NCBI GenBank assembly: GCA_010027295.1
Contig: RGVM01000001.1
Location: forward strand, 1-28,410
Direction of reading: 5' to 3'
DNA length: 28,410 nucleotides
Source of the DNA: Chitinophagia bacterium
Lineage (GTDB): Bacteria; Bacteroidota; Bacteroidia; Chitinophagales; Chitinophagaceae
The position numbers and the translations under genes were made by a program. Under the pieces are notes generated by a model, which was not told the DNA's origin, searched no databases, and worked only from the letters and a program-made list of their open reading frames with translations. Position 1 is the stretch's first letter; each line of letters begins with the position of its first letter. Positions 15,584 through 28,179 of this stretch are shown one piece after another.

Positions 15584-17553
15584 AAAAGGTCATCAATATC
15601 AACTTCCAGGGACGGGTGATCCCCATCGAGGAACCCGCCTACGAGGAACTCCGGAACTATACCGAAAGCCTCCGCCGCCACTTCGCCCAGGAAGAGGGCC
15701 GCGACGAGATCATCAACGACATCGAGAACCGCATCGCCGAACGGTTCACCGAGCACCTGCGAAAGTCGGGCGCCGGCTGCATCACCGAGGCCGACCTCCA
15801 GGAGGTCATCCAGTCCATCGGCCGGCCCGAAGACTTCGACACGGACGAGGCCGGCGGCGAACCGAAACCAGCAGGCACCGGCAGCACCGGCAGCACCGGC
15901 CGGTCCGCAACCGGTCCCGAACCGCGCGGATCCATGTACCGCAACAGCCGCGACAGGGTCCTCGGCGGGGTCTGCTCCGGCCTGGCGCACTACCTCCGCA
16001 TCGACCCCACCCTGGTGCGCGTGCTCTTCGCACTGGTCACCCTCGGTGGCTTCGGAACCGGATTCCTTATCTATATCGTCCTATGGATCGTGGTGCCCGA
16101 ACGGGAGCTTACCGCCAATATCCGCCGCCGCCTGTATCGCAACCCGGAGCAGAAGATCCTCGGCGGGGTCGGCGCCGGACTGGCCGCCTACTTCAACATC
16201 GCGGTCTGGATACCCAGGGTCGTCTTCCTGTCGCCTATCCTTTTCGGTGCGCTGAGCGGCATCCTCTCCGACTCGTGGCTGCCCGAGATCATTTCCATAC
16301 CCTTCGGCGGCAGCCTCTTCCTCGCCTATATCATCCTCTGGATCATCGTGCCCGAAGCCGTCACCGCCTCCGAGAAACTGGAGATGCGCGGCGAGAAGGT
16401 CGACCTGGAGAGCATCCGTACCACCGTCCAGGAAGAACTCGGCAGTCTGAAGGACAAGGCCCGCAAGGCCGCCCCGGAGATCCAGGCCCGCATGGAGAAC
16501 TGGGGACAGGAAGTAAAACAGAGTGCTGAGAACCTATCCACGCGGGTCGGCCCTGCCGCCCACAGGGCCGGAAGCGGCATCGCCCATGCCATCCGCGTCC
16601 TGTTCAAGGTCTTCTTCCTCTTCATCGGCGGCATCTTCGCCTTCGCCCTGCTCATGACCGCCATCGCCATCCTCGTGGCCTTCGCCGCGCTCCTGCCGCT
16701 GAAGGGCTTCTTCCTGCAGGGCCCCTGGGAGAACCTCGCCGCCGGCGGCACCCTCCTGCTCTTCCTCGCCATCCCGCCCATCGCCATCGTCATCTGGCTG
16801 ATCCGCCGCATCGCCGGCATCCGCTCCCGACGCCACTACCTGGGATGGATTTTCGCCGGCCTCTGGGCCCTCGGGTGGGTGTGCCTGTCCTATCTCGTAT
16901 CAGTCAAAGGGAAGGATTTCAGCCGACCTGGGGAGATGGAAAACACCATCGCCCTCCTACAACCCTCCGGCAACCGGATGCGCATCGAACTCGGTCCCAC
17001 CCCCGGTAAGTACTACCCCCTCCAATGGGTCAACGACGGCGACGATGAACTCCCCCTGCTCAACCGGAACGAGGACAGCCTCCTGCTCAACACGGTCCGG
17101 ATCCGCATCGCTCAAAGCCCCGACAGCCTCTTCCACCTCCGGATGATCCGCCGGGCCCGGGCGGCCAACGTCGCGAATGCCGAGGAAATCGCCGAGGGCA
17201 TCGACTTTCCCGTCACCCAGGAGGACAGCATCCTGCGGCTGCCCAAGGGCTTCGCCATCGCCCGGCAGGTCGGATTCCACAACCAGCAGGTCATCCTGGC
17301 CCTCCAGGTGCCGGTGGGGAAATCCATCTACATCGACGAAGAGGCCGAATACTTCGGCTATTTCGACATCAGCGGCGACCAGGACGGCATCCATAGCCGC
17401 AACCGGCGGAATGACTGGGCCGGTGACGAATCCTACAAGCCGGGAATCTGGTACATCATGCAGCCCGACGGACTGGAGAGGATGTTTAAAACCCCAAAAA
17501 GCAAGGATAGCCTGCGCGGCAGGATTGAAATGCATTTTGAGGATAGGTTGTAA
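15580..17553 (+). CDS. Membrane protein with tandem PspC domains
   Basis: A 657-residue inner-membrane protein coexpressed with the PadR regulator. Residues 1-88 form the N-terminal domain seen in such Bacteroidota proteins (MKKVININFQGRVIPIEEPAY). A Gly-Ser-Thr linker with three short repeats (about 98-108) follows. Two PspC domains come next: 118-175 (RVLGGVCSGLAHYLRIDPTLVRVLF, ending LWIVVPE) and 185-260 (KILGGVGAGLAAYFNI, ending LWIIVPEA). A helical segment (260-330) is followed by membrane segments at about 336-372, 388-408 and 420-442 and a C-terminal periplasmic domain. PspC proteins act in envelope-stress responses in other bacteria; the role here is an inference. Confidence 0.92.
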   Translation: MKKVININFQGRVIPIEEPAYEELRNYTESLRRHFAQEEGRDEIINDIENRIAERFTEHLRKSGAGCITEADLQEVIQSIGRPEDFDTDEAGGEPKPAGTGSTGSTGRSATGPEPRGSMYRNSRDRVLGGVCSGLAHYLRIDPTLVRVLFALVTLGGFGTGFLIYIVLWIVVPERELTANIRRRLYRNPEQKILGGVGAGLAAYFNIAVWIPRVVFLSPILFGALSGILSDSWLPEIISIPFGGSLFLAYIILWIIVPEAVTASEKLEMRGEKVDLESIRTTVQEELGSLKDKARKAAPEIQARMENWGQEVKQSAENLSTRVGPAAHRAGSGIAHAIRVLFKVFFLFIGGIFAFALLMTAIAILVAFAALLPLKGFFLQGPWENLAAGGTLLLFLAIPPIAIVIWLIRRIAGIRSRRHYLGWIFAGLWALGWVCLSYLVSVKGKDFSRPGEMENTIALLQPSGNRMRIELGPTPGKYYPLQWVNDGDDELPLLNRNEDSLLLNTVRIRIAQSPDSLFHLRMIRRARAANVANAEEIAEGIDFPVTQEDSILRLPKGFAIARQVGFHNQQVILALQVPVGKSIYIDEEAEYFGYFDISGDQDGIHSRNRRNDWAGDESYKPGIWYIMQPDGLERMFKTPKSKDSLRGRIEMHFEDRL

Positions 17554-17697
17554 GGAATGGATGGGAGGATGGACTTATGTGCCTCGTACATACGCATGCG
17601 ACCCCTTGATACATACTATCCAAGCTCATGTTGCATGGAAACACCCTTGGTCTGCAGGAATGCTTTTTATCGACGCTAATCTCAACGAATCTCCCAC

Positions 17698-18579
17698 ATG
17701 GAACTCCACATCAGACATCTGTCCAAGACCTATGCCAATGGGGTGAAGGCGCTCGACGACGTCAGCCTCACCATCCCTCGGGGCATGTTCGGCCTGCTGG
17801 GCCCGAACGGCGCCGGGAAGTCGACCCTGATGCGCACGATAGCCACCCTGCAGGAGGCCGATGGTGGCAGTATCCGGCTCGGGGAGCTCGATGTGCTCCG
17901 CGACAAGATGAGTGTGCGCCGCAGCCTGGGCTACCTCCCCCAGGAGTTCGGCGTCTATCCGAAGATCAGTGCCTACGACATGCTCGAACATGTCGCCGTG
18001 CTCAAGGGTATCGGCAGCGGCCGGAAGGCGATGGTGGAGGAACTCCTCCGGCGCGTGAACCTCTGGGACGTCCGCAAGAAAGCGCTCGGCGGCTTCTCCG
18101 GAGGCATGAAGCAGCGCTTCGGCATCGCGCAGGCGCTGATCGGCGATCCCCGTCTCATCATCGTGGATGAGCCCACCGCAGGCCTCGACCCCGGCGAACG
18201 CAACCGGTTCTACAACCTCCTGTCAGAGATCGGGGAACAGGTCATCGTCATCCTCAGCACCCATATCGTGGAGGATGTGAAGGAACTCTGCAGCCAGATG
18301 GCCATCATCGACAAGGGTAGGGTCCTGTTCGCCGGCAGTCCGTCCGATGCGCTGGACGGCGTCCGACACCGGGTATGGAGCAGCACCGTCCCCAAGGACA
18401 GGCTGCAGGATCTGACCGCCCGGCTTCCGGTGATCTCGACTCGGATGGTGGCCGGCAAGCCCCTGATCCACGTGTACGGCGAGCAGGCGCCCGAGGAAGG
18501 GTTCCGGGAAGTGGAGGCCGACCTCGAGGATGTCTACTTCGCCCATATCAAAGGATTCACCCAGGCCGTAATGGCATAA
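17698..18579 (+). CDS. ABC transporter ATP-binding protein
   Basis: A 293-residue ABC ATPase that powers the permease encoded 12 bp downstream. Visible motifs: Walker A GPNGAGKST (35-43), Q-loop LPQEFG (Gln82), signature LGGFSGGMKQRFG (about 130-142), Walker B LIIVDEPTAGLDPGE (about 153-167) and the switch His in ILSTHIVEDV. The C-terminal 80 residues form an extra regulatory part common to ABC-2 export ATPases. The start at 17698 gives the typical MELHIRHLSKTYANGVKAL. The gene follows the PspC gene after 144 bp with no clear promoter, so it may be a separate transcript. Confidence 0.95.
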   Translation: MELHIRHLSKTYANGVKALDDVSLTIPRGMFGLLGPNGAGKSTLMRTIATLQEADGGSIRLGELDVLRDKMSVRRSLGYLPQEFGVYPKISAYDMLEHVAVLKGIGSGRKAMVEELLRRVNLWDVRKKALGGFSGGMKQRFGIAQALIGDPRLIIVDEPTAGLDPGERNRFYNLLSEIGEQVIVILSTHIVEDVKELCSQMAIIDKGRVLFAGSPSDALDGVRHRVWSSTVPKDRLQDLTARLPVISTRMVAGKPLIHVYGEQAPEEGFREVEADLEDVYFAHIKGFTQAVMA

Positions 18580-18591
18580 CGTCGAACCCCC

Positions 18592-21500
18592 ATGTTCTGG
18601 CACCTGTTCCGCTTCGAACTCCGATACTGGCTACGCCAGCCTATCGCATATATCTTCTTCCTCGTCAATGGCCTGCTCGTGTTCGGGGCCACGGTCAGCG
18701 ACGACATCACCATAGGGGGTGGCACGGGCAATGTGCTGAAGAACGCTCCGTACGTGGTGGAGAACTACTACGCGCTGTTTTCGCTGATCAGCCTGCTGAT
18801 GGTCACGGCCTTCTTCAACAGCGCCGCCGCGAGGGACTTCAACCTGAAAACCAGCCAGATCCTCTTCTCGACGCCGCTGCACAAGCGCGATTTCCTGCTG
18901 GCCCGCTTTACGGCTGCCCTCGTAGTCAGCATCATCCCCTTCCTGGGCGTGTCCGCCGGCAGCCTCCTGGGCGGCATGATGCCCTGGTTGGATGCCGACC
19001 GCATAGGGCCGGTCCACTGGGCGGCACATCTCCATGGACTGCTGGTCTTCGTCATCCCCAACCTGCTGTTCTCCGGGTCAATCCTCTTCGCGATCGCGGC
19101 CCTGACGCGGAACACCATCCTCTCATTCATCGGAAGCATCGCCCTGCTGGTTGGATACACGATCTCCACGGTCCTGGTCAAAGACATAGAAAACGAGTTC
19201 CTCGGCGCCTTGCTCGACCCTTTCGGCCTGCGCACCTTCTCCGTCGCCACAAAGTACTGGACGGTGAACGACCGTAACATCCGCACCATCGGATGGGAAG
19301 GCCTGCTGCTCCTCAACCGCGCCGTCTGGACGGCCGTTGGGATCGCCGTCTTCGCCTTCACCTGGATGCGATTCAGCTTTTTGGAACGCTCGAAGTCAGG
19401 CAAGCGCGGGCCGGACGAAGACGCCGGCACCACCGAACGGATCTGGGGAGCTCCGACACGGGTGAAGCCGACATTCAGCACCGCCTGGGGCTTCCGCCAG
19501 CTGGTCAGCCAGGTCCGCATCGAGAGCATCTCGATAGTGAAGAACGTGGCCTTCGTGGTGATCATGGCCTTCGCGGCCAGCAACCTGCTGGGAAGCCTGG
19601 TCTATGCCACCGACCAGGGCTATGGGATCACCGCCTTCCCCGTCACCTATGAGATCATCGAAATCATCAGGGGGTCGCTCTACATCTTCATCGTGGCGGT
19701 GATCACCTTCTATTCGGGAGCCATCGTATGGAAGGAACGTGAAGCGGGGGTGCAGGACATATACGACGCCCTCCCGTACCCCGACTGGCTTCCCGTGGTG
19801 TCGAAGACACTGGCGATGTACTTCGCCGTGCTGATCCTGCTGTTCATCGGCGTCTGTATGGGTGTGGCCACCCAGCTGCTGAACGGCTTCACCGACCTGC
19901 GTCCGGAGGTCTACGGGGTTGAACTCATTCTGTCGGACGGGCTGGCATTCCTCAGCCTGGTCATCCTGAGCATCCTCATCCACTCGGTGGTGAACAACCG
20001 ATACCTGGGCTATTTCCTCTTCATCGCCATCCTGATCACCAACCAACTGGCCTGGCAGGCACTCGATGTCAGGAGCAACCTCGTCATATACGGCTCGGCG
20101 CCCAGCCTCACCTATTCCGACATGAACGCCTTCGGGCCCTTCCTGAAGGGCCGGCTGGCCTTCCAGGCCTACTGGCTGCTGGCAGGCTGCCTGATGGTCG
20201 CCGTGGCCATCCTGTACTGGGTCAGGGGGCGCGAGCAGCAGTTCGGCCTCCGCTCCCGCATCGCCTGGAGCCGGGTGGGCGCCGCGCGCCCCGTCATTCT
20301 GAGCCTGGCCGGTGCCTGGCTGCTCTGCGGCAGCTGGCTGTTCCACCAGACCAAGGTACTCAACCGCTTCAAGACCTCCGACCAGTACAGGCAGCAGTCG
20401 GCCGACTATGAAAAACGCTACAAGCACTACGAAGGACGCCATCAGCCCCGGACGACCCATCTGGACTACCACATCGAACTCTATCCGGAGAAACGCGGAC
20501 TGGAAGTGTCCTGCAGACAACGAATGAAGAACAAGGGTACATCGGCCATCGACACGCTGTTCTTCACCATGCCCACCAAATACGAGATCGGCATCGGTCT
20601 GCCCGGCTCGACGCAACTGCTGAACGACACGGCACTCGGTTTCTCCATGTACCGGCTGGCCCGACCGCTGATGCCCGGGGATTCCCTGGAGATATCCCTG
20701 ACGATGCGCTATGTCCCGGAAGGCATCGAAAACGAGGTCAGCGTCACCTCGATCGTCGACAATGGCAGTTTCTTCAACAATGCGGAGATACTGCCACAGG
20801 TCGGTTATCAACCCGGGTTTGAGCTGTCCGACAAGAACGTACGCAGGAAATACGGCCTGCCGACTCGTGCCCGGATGCCCAGGTTGAGCGAAGACCCCGC
20901 CAGACGGATGGACAGCTACATCAGCAACAACTCCGACTGGGTGCACGTGCAGAGCATCTTCGGCACCTCGGGCGATCAGATCGCCATCGCGCCCGGGTCG
21001 CTCCGCCGGCAGTGGAAGGAGAACGGTCGGAATTACTTCCAGTACGAACTCGACCATCCATCCCTGAATTTCTACTCTTTCCTCTCGGCCCGTTACCAGG
21101 TTAAAAAAAGGATGCACAAGGGCATCAGCCTCGAGGTATACTACGACTCCCGCCATGCCTACAATGTGGACAAGATGCTGATGTCCATGGAGAAGTCGAT
21201 CGATTACTACTCCACCCGCTTCGGACCCTACCGCCACCGCCAGGCACGTATCATCGAGTTCCCCCGGTACGCCACCTTCGCCCAGGCATTCCCCGGCACG
21301 ATGCCCTACTCGGAGTCGATTGGCTTCATCGCCAACCTGGAGGACCCGGAGGACATCGACATGGTCACGTACATCGTGGCCCACGAAATGGGGCACCAGT
21401 GGTGGGCGCATCAGGTGGTGGGCCCCGAAATGCAGGGTTCGACCCTGCTGAGCGAGTCCATGTCGCAGTACTCCGCCCTGATGGTGATGGAGAAGATGTA

Positions 21501-22164
21501 CGGCAAGGATCAGATGCACAAGTTCCTCCGCTACGAGATGGACGGCTATCTGAGTGCGCGTGGATTGGAGGCCCAGAAGGAATGCACCCTGCTGGAGGTC
21601 GAGGACCAGGGATACATCCATTACCGGAAGGCCAGCACGGTCATGTACTATCTGAAGGATATGATCGGCGAGGACCGGGTGAACACCGCCCTGAAGAACC
21701 TCGTCGACAGCTTCGCGTACCGCGAGCCGCCCTATCCCACCGCCAACGCACTCGTGAACCGGCTGGAAGCGCAGACACCGGACAGCCTCCGATACCTCAT
21801 CCGCGACCTCTTCCGCAAGATCACGCTCTTCGACAACCGGGTGCTGGAAGCCCGTACGCGCCAGGTGGCCGGAGGTTACGAGACCACTGTGAGGGTCCAG
21901 GCTGCCAAACGCTATGCCGACTCCATCGGCCGGGAGACGAACGCACCCCCGGACGACTGGATCGAAGTGGGACTGCTCTCGGAACCCGCAGAGGGGCGGA
22001 AATATGGTACACCCATCGAGATTCGACGGGTGAAGATGCGGGAACGGGAAAACACCTTCGTCTTCACCACGCGGCAGAAACCATGGCAGGCGGGGGTCGA
22101 CCCGTTCTTCTACCTGGTGGACCGGGTGCCGGATGACAACCTGCGGAAGGTGGAGGAGTTTTGA
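18592..22164 (+). CDS. ABC-2 permease fused to M1-type aminopeptidase
   Basis: A 1190-residue fusion. Roughly residues 1-600 form two sets of ABC-2-type membrane helices; the first begins FRFELRYWLRQPIAYIFFLVNGLL and the second near residue 310. Residues from about 620 are a beta-rich domain and then an M1 metallopeptidase catalytic domain, with zinc ligands His931, Glu932 and His935 in HEMGHQWW and Glu955 in LLSESMSQY. The catalytic Tyr is likely in HYRKASTVMYYL. Nineteen residues separate His935 from Glu955, one more than in classical M1 enzymes, and the GAMEN exopeptidase motif is absent (SESIGFIANLED is in its place). With the ATPase 12 bp upstream it forms an exporter. The substrate is unknown; peptide processing or export is an inference. 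Confidence 0.93.
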   Translation: MFWHLFRFELRYWLRQPIAYIFFLVNGLLVFGATVSDDITIGGGTGNVLKNAPYVVENYYALFSLISLLMVTAFFNSAAARDFNLKTSQILFSTPLHKRDFLLARFTAALVVSIIPFLGVSAGSLLGGMMPWLDADRIGPVHWAAHLHGLLVFVIPNLLFSGSILFAIAALTRNTILSFIGSIALLVGYTISTVLVKDIENEFLGALLDPFGLRTFSVATKYWTVNDRNIRTIGWEGLLLLNRAVWTAVGIAVFAFTWMRFSFLERSKSGKRGPDEDAGTTERIWGAPTRVKPTFSTAWGFRQLVSQVRIESISIVKNVAFVVIMAFAASNLLGSLVYATDQGYGITAFPVTYEIIEIIRGSLYIFIVAVITFYSGAIVWKEREAGVQDIYDALPYPDWLPVVSKTLAMYFAVLILLFIGVCMGVATQLLNGFTDLRPEVYGVELILSDGLAFLSLVILSILIHSVVNNRYLGYFLFIAILITNQLAWQALDVRSNLVIYGSAPSLTYSDMNAFGPFLKGRLAFQAYWLLAGCLMVAVAILYWVRGREQQFGLRSRIAWSRVGAARPVILSLAGAWLLCGSWLFHQTKVLNRFKTSDQYRQQSADYEKRYKHYEGRHQPRTTHLDYHIELYPEKRGLEVSCRQRMKNKGTSAIDTLFFTMPTKYEIGIGLPGSTQLLNDTALGFSMYRLARPLMPGDSLEISLTMRYVPEGIENEVSVTSIVDNGSFFNNAEILPQVGYQPGFELSDKNVRRKYGLPTRARMPRLSEDPARRMDSYISNNSDWVHVQSIFGTSGDQIAIAPGSLRRQWKENGRNYFQYELDHPSLNFYSFLSARYQVKKRMHKGISLEVYYDSRHAYNVDKMLMSMEKSIDYYSTRFGPYRHRQARIIEFPRYATFAQAFPGTMPYSESIGFIANLEDPEDIDMVTYIVAHEMGHQWWAHQVVGPEMQGSTLLSESMSQYSALMVMEKMYGKDQMHKFLRYEMDGYLSARGLEAQKECTLLEVEDQGYIHYRKASTVMYYLKDMIGEDRVNTALKNLVDSFAYREPPYPTANALVNRLEAQTPDSLRYLIRDLFRKITLFDNRVLEARTRQVAGGYETTVRVQAAKRYADSIGRETNAPPDDWIEVGLLSEPAEGRKYGTPIEIRRVKMRERENTFVFTTRQKPWQAGVDPFFYLVDRVPDDNLRKVEEF

Positions 22165-22260
22165 GAACTCCCCCCGGTTTTGAGAACCACCCCCACTTCT
22201 CAAAACTTCCCTATGTTCTCAGAATCGGGGGGGGTTCTGAGAACTGTATCGGGTTTCAGA
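22158..22260. repeat. Degenerate ~19-bp repeats with two matched hairpins
   Basis: Six related units of about 18-20 bp (GTTTTGAGAAC, GTTCTGAGAAC and similar, with C- or G-rich spacers) run from the stop codon of the M1 fusion gene toward gcvT. Two perfect hairpins are present: GTTTTGAGAA (22177-22186) with TTCTCAAAAC (22197-22206), loop CCACCCCCAC; and GTTCTCAGAA (22215-22224) with TTCTGAGAAC (22235-22244), loop TCGGGGGGGG. Both have 10-bp stems and 10-nt loops, and the loops are complementary in their C and G runs. The first unit (22158-22176) can alternatively pair with 22226-22244. It may mark the end of the ABC/M1 transcript; no T-run is present. Confidence 0.75.
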
Positions 22261-22297
22261 ACTGCTTCGACAGGGATGAAGCGTTGGTCAGCCCGAC

Positions 22298-22327
22298 TTG
22301 ACCCTAGGCGGACAAGCCCTACCTTTG
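22298..22327 (+). promoter_or_regulatory. Promoter of gcvT-comB
   Basis: TTG (22298-22300), 19 nt, then TACCTTTG (22320-22327): a complete match to the Bacteroidota consensus. The -7 box lies 19 bp before the gcvT ATG, so the leader is very short. Confidence 0.75.
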
Positions 22328-22346
22328 CAGCCTCGTTCATACCACC

Positions 22347-23441
22347 ATGAAGCAAACTCCGTTCACCGCCAGACATATCGCCCTCGGCGCCAAGATGGCG
22401 GAATTCGCCGGCTATAACATGCCGATCTCCTACAGCGGCATCAACGACGAACACCATGCCGTCCGCAACAACGCCGGCATCTTCGACGTCAGCCACATGG
22501 GCGAGTTCATCCTCAAGGGGCCCCAGGCCCTCGACCTCATCCAGCGCGTCACCACCAACGACGCCTCCAAGCTGACCGACGGAAAGGCCCAGTACAGCTG
22601 CCTCACCAACGAGAACGGGGGCATCGTGGACGACCTCCTGGTGTATTGCGTCGAAAAGGACAAGGTCTACATGCTGGTGGTCAACGCCTCCAACATCGCC
22701 AAGGACTGGGAATGGATCTTCCGGCACAATACCGCAGGTGTGGAGATGCATGACATCTCCGAACGTACCTGCCTCCTGGCCATACAGGGACCCCAGGCCA
22801 CCCGCATCCTGCAGCCCCTGACCGACATGGACATCCTCAACCTTACCTATTACACCTTCGTCAAAGGACGATTCGCCGGGATCGACAACGTCCTGATTAG
22901 CGCCACCGGCTACACCGGCGCCGGAGGTGTCGAGATCTACTTCGAAGACAAGGACGGCGCTGCCGACACGATCTGGGAGGCCATCCTCGCCGCCGGAACC
23001 CCGAAAGGCCTGAAACCGATCGGGCTCGGCGCACGCGACACCCTCCGCCTCGAGATGGGCTACTGCCTCTACGGCAACGATATCGACGATTTTTCCTCCC
23101 CCATCGAGGCCGGACTCGGTTGGATCACCCGCTTCTCGAAACCCTTCACCGCCTCCGAATTCCTCGCTAAACAGAAGGCTAACGGCACCGAAAAACGCCT
23201 CGTCGGATTCGAGATGGTCGACAAGGGCATCCCCCGGCACGACTACAAGATCCGCGACGCCGATGGAAACCTCATCGGTCGCGTCACCTCCGGCACCCAG
23301 TCGCCCACCCTCGGAAAGGCCATCGGGCTGGGTTATGTCCTGACCCCCTTCTCCGCCCTCGACACGGACATCTGGGTCGATGTGCGCGACAGAGCCCTCA
23401 AGGCCCGTGTCGTCAAACTCCCCTTTGTGCAGCAACCCTGA
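22347..23441 (+). CDS. gcvT: Aminomethyltransferase, glycine cleavage T protein
   Basis: A 364-residue cytoplasmic enzyme that takes the aminomethyl group from lipoyl H protein, giving ammonia and methylene-tetrahydrofolate. The N-terminus [29 protein letters not shown], the [18 protein letters not shown] segment, the [27 protein letters not shown] stretch and [20 protein letters not shown] are all strongly family-like. The length matches typical T proteins, and the C-terminal OECD-barrel region ([19 protein letters not shown]) is complete. No gcvH or gcvP is in the window; in Bacteroidota these are often unlinked. comB follows 15 bp after the stop and is probably cotranscribed. Confidence 0.97.
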   Translation: MKQTPFTARHIALGAKMAEFAGYNMPISYSGINDEHHAVRNNAGIFDVSHMGEFILKGPQALDLIQRVTTNDASKLTDGKAQYSCLTNENGGIVDDLLVYCVEKDKVYMLVVNASNIAKDWEWIFRHNTAGVEMHDISERTCLLAIQGPQATRILQPLTDMDILNLTYYTFVKGRFAGIDNVLISATGYTGAGGVEIYFEDKDGAADTIWEAILAAGTPKGLKPIGLGARDTLRLEMGYCLYGNDIDDFSSPIEAGLGWITRFSKPFTASEFLAKQKANGTEKRLVGFEMVDKGIPRHDYKIRDADGNLIGRVTSGTQSPTLGKAIGLGYVLTPFSALDTDIWVDVRDRALKARVVKLPFVQQP

Positions 23442-23456
23442 CATATTTTCCCTTCG

Positions 23457-24188
23457 ATGTCTTCCGGCAAACCCTCCCTCCACACCTGCCTCTCCCCGGC
23501 CCTCCTCCATCTCTACGACCTGCGCGGCTGCCTCGTGGTTATCATCGACGTCCTGAGGGCGACTTCCACCATCGCCACTGCCATCCACAACGGCGCCAGC
23601 GCCGTACTGCCCGTCGCCACCGTGCCCAGATGCATCGAGTTGGGCCAGGAACTCGGCGGCATCACCGCCGGCGAGCGGGATGGCAAGGTGGCCGAAGGCC
23701 TCTCCTACGGGAACTCCCCCTTCGAATACCCCGAATCGTTCATCGGCGGCCGCCTCCTGGTACTGACCACCACCAACGGTACCAAACTCCTCCACATGGC
23801 CCTCGACAACGGCGCCCAAGAGATCGTTACCGGCGCCTTCGTCAACCTCTCCTCCGTCTGCGATCATCTGGTCGAGCGAAACATGCCCGTCGTCCTGGGA
23901 TGCGCCGCCTGGAAGGACCGAGTCAACATGGAGGACACCCTCTTCGCCGGAGCGGTCATCGACCGCATCGGCCGGCATTTCCATCTCAATTGCGACTCCT
24001 CCCATTTCGCCCTCAACCTCTACCGCCAAGCCGAACCCGACCTCTTCGGATTCATGCAGGAGAACCAGGCCTCCCACTACAACCGCCTCATGGGCTTCGG
24101 TCTCGAAAAGGACATCCGCTACTGCCTGAGCACCGACAAGGCCAACATACTGCCCATTTTCCGGAACGACCGTCTCGTCAAAGCCTGA
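23457..24188 (+). CDS. comB: Probable 2-phosphosulfolactate phosphatase
   Basis: A 243-residue protein of the ComB family. In methanogens ComB is a magnesium-dependent phosphatase that removes phosphate from 2-phosphosulfolactate in coenzyme M synthesis; bacterial homologues are widespread and their role is mostly unproven. Family motifs are clear: VVIIDVLRATSTIATAIHNGA (Asp31), GERDGKVAEGLSYGNSPFEY (about 72-91), LTTTNGTKLL (104-112), VLGCAAWKDRVNMEDTLFAGAVID. The length is right and no signal peptide is seen. The start ATG is 15 bp after the gcvT stop, so it shares the gcvT promoter. No comA or comC homologue is in the window, so a coenzyme M pathway cannot be claimed. Confidence 0.92.
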   Translation: MSSGKPSLHTCLSPALLHLYDLRGCLVVIIDVLRATSTIATAIHNGASAVLPVATVPRCIELGQELGGITAGERDGKVAEGLSYGNSPFEYPESFIGGRLLVLTTTNGTKLLHMALDNGAQEIVTGAFVNLSSVCDHLVERNMPVVLGCAAWKDRVNMEDTLFAGAVIDRIGRHFHLNCDSSHFALNLYRQAEPDLFGFMQENQASHYNRLMGFGLEKDIRYCLSTDKANILPIFRNDRLVKA

Positions 24189-24215
24189 CCCGGGCCAAAA
24201 AAGACTTTCCCGGGT
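24188..24215 (+). terminator. Hairpin at the end of comB
   Basis: ACCCGGG (24188-24194) and CCCGGGT (24209-24215) form a perfect 7-bp stem with a 14-nt loop, starting at the last base of the comB stop codon. There is no T-run after it. It likely marks the transcript end. Confidence 0.4.
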
Positions 24216-24256
24216 ACAACCTTCCACATTCCTTCCGGAAGCCGCTCATTTTCCGT

Positions 24257-24264
24257 TAGTTTTG
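24257..24264 (+). promoter_or_regulatory. -7 element of the SNF2 helicase gene
   Basis: TAGTTTTG is an exact TAnnTTTG match, 79 bp before the helicase ATG. No good TTG lies 19-21 bp upstream. The leader would be about 70 nt and contains a GGCCC/GGGCC stem and a partial, shortened likeness of the 19-bp repeat (24322-24339). Confidence 0.5.
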
Positions 24265-24343
24265 CAGATTGCCCCCTCCGTCAGGCCCTGCCGGGGCCGA
24301 CTTTTCAGGGGTCTACCCAAAACCCTCCTCGGGGTACCCACAC

Positions 24344-28103
<3,760 letters not shown>

Positions 28104-28105
<2 letters not shown>

Positions 28106-28131
28106 AAGGATTCTTTAAAGGCATCCTTTTT
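28104..28131. terminator. Bidirectional terminator between helicase and transporter genes
   Basis: AAAAGGAT (28104-28111) pairs with ATCCTTTT (28123-28130), closing an 11-nt loop, with a T-run at 28127-28131 on the plus strand and the matching A-run giving Ts on the minus strand. It sits between two convergent genes and overlaps the helicase stop codon. Confidence 0.75.
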
Positions 28132-28148
28132 CCGATAAACAGACTTGA

Positions 28149-28169
28149 ATTATGCTTTATAAGCATAAT
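28149..28169. other. AT-rich perfect palindrome near the transporter gene end
   Basis: ATTATGCTT (28149-28157), loop TAT, AAGCATAAT (28161-28169): a 9-bp perfect stem. It lies 11 bp beyond the stop of the minus-strand transporter gene and may be an additional 3' end element for it. Confidence 0.5.
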
Positions 28170-28179
28170 ATAATGCATA

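Noticed and set aside
19396..22203. 935-codon open frame antisense to the ABC/M1 fusion
   Set aside because: Same cause: the sense strand carries intact peptidase motifs, while the antisense product is His/Val/Gly-rich and resembles nothing.
22200..24227. 675-codon open frame antisense to gcvT and comB
   Set aside because: The plus strand encodes two clear enzymes here; the antisense frame is opened by GC-biased third positions and gives an acidic Gly/Val/Asp-rich product with no recognisable motif.
24269..24343. Upstream TTG start for the SNF2 helicase
   Set aside because: It would begin at the predicted transcript start and add proline-rich residues without family similarity; ATG 24344 fits better.
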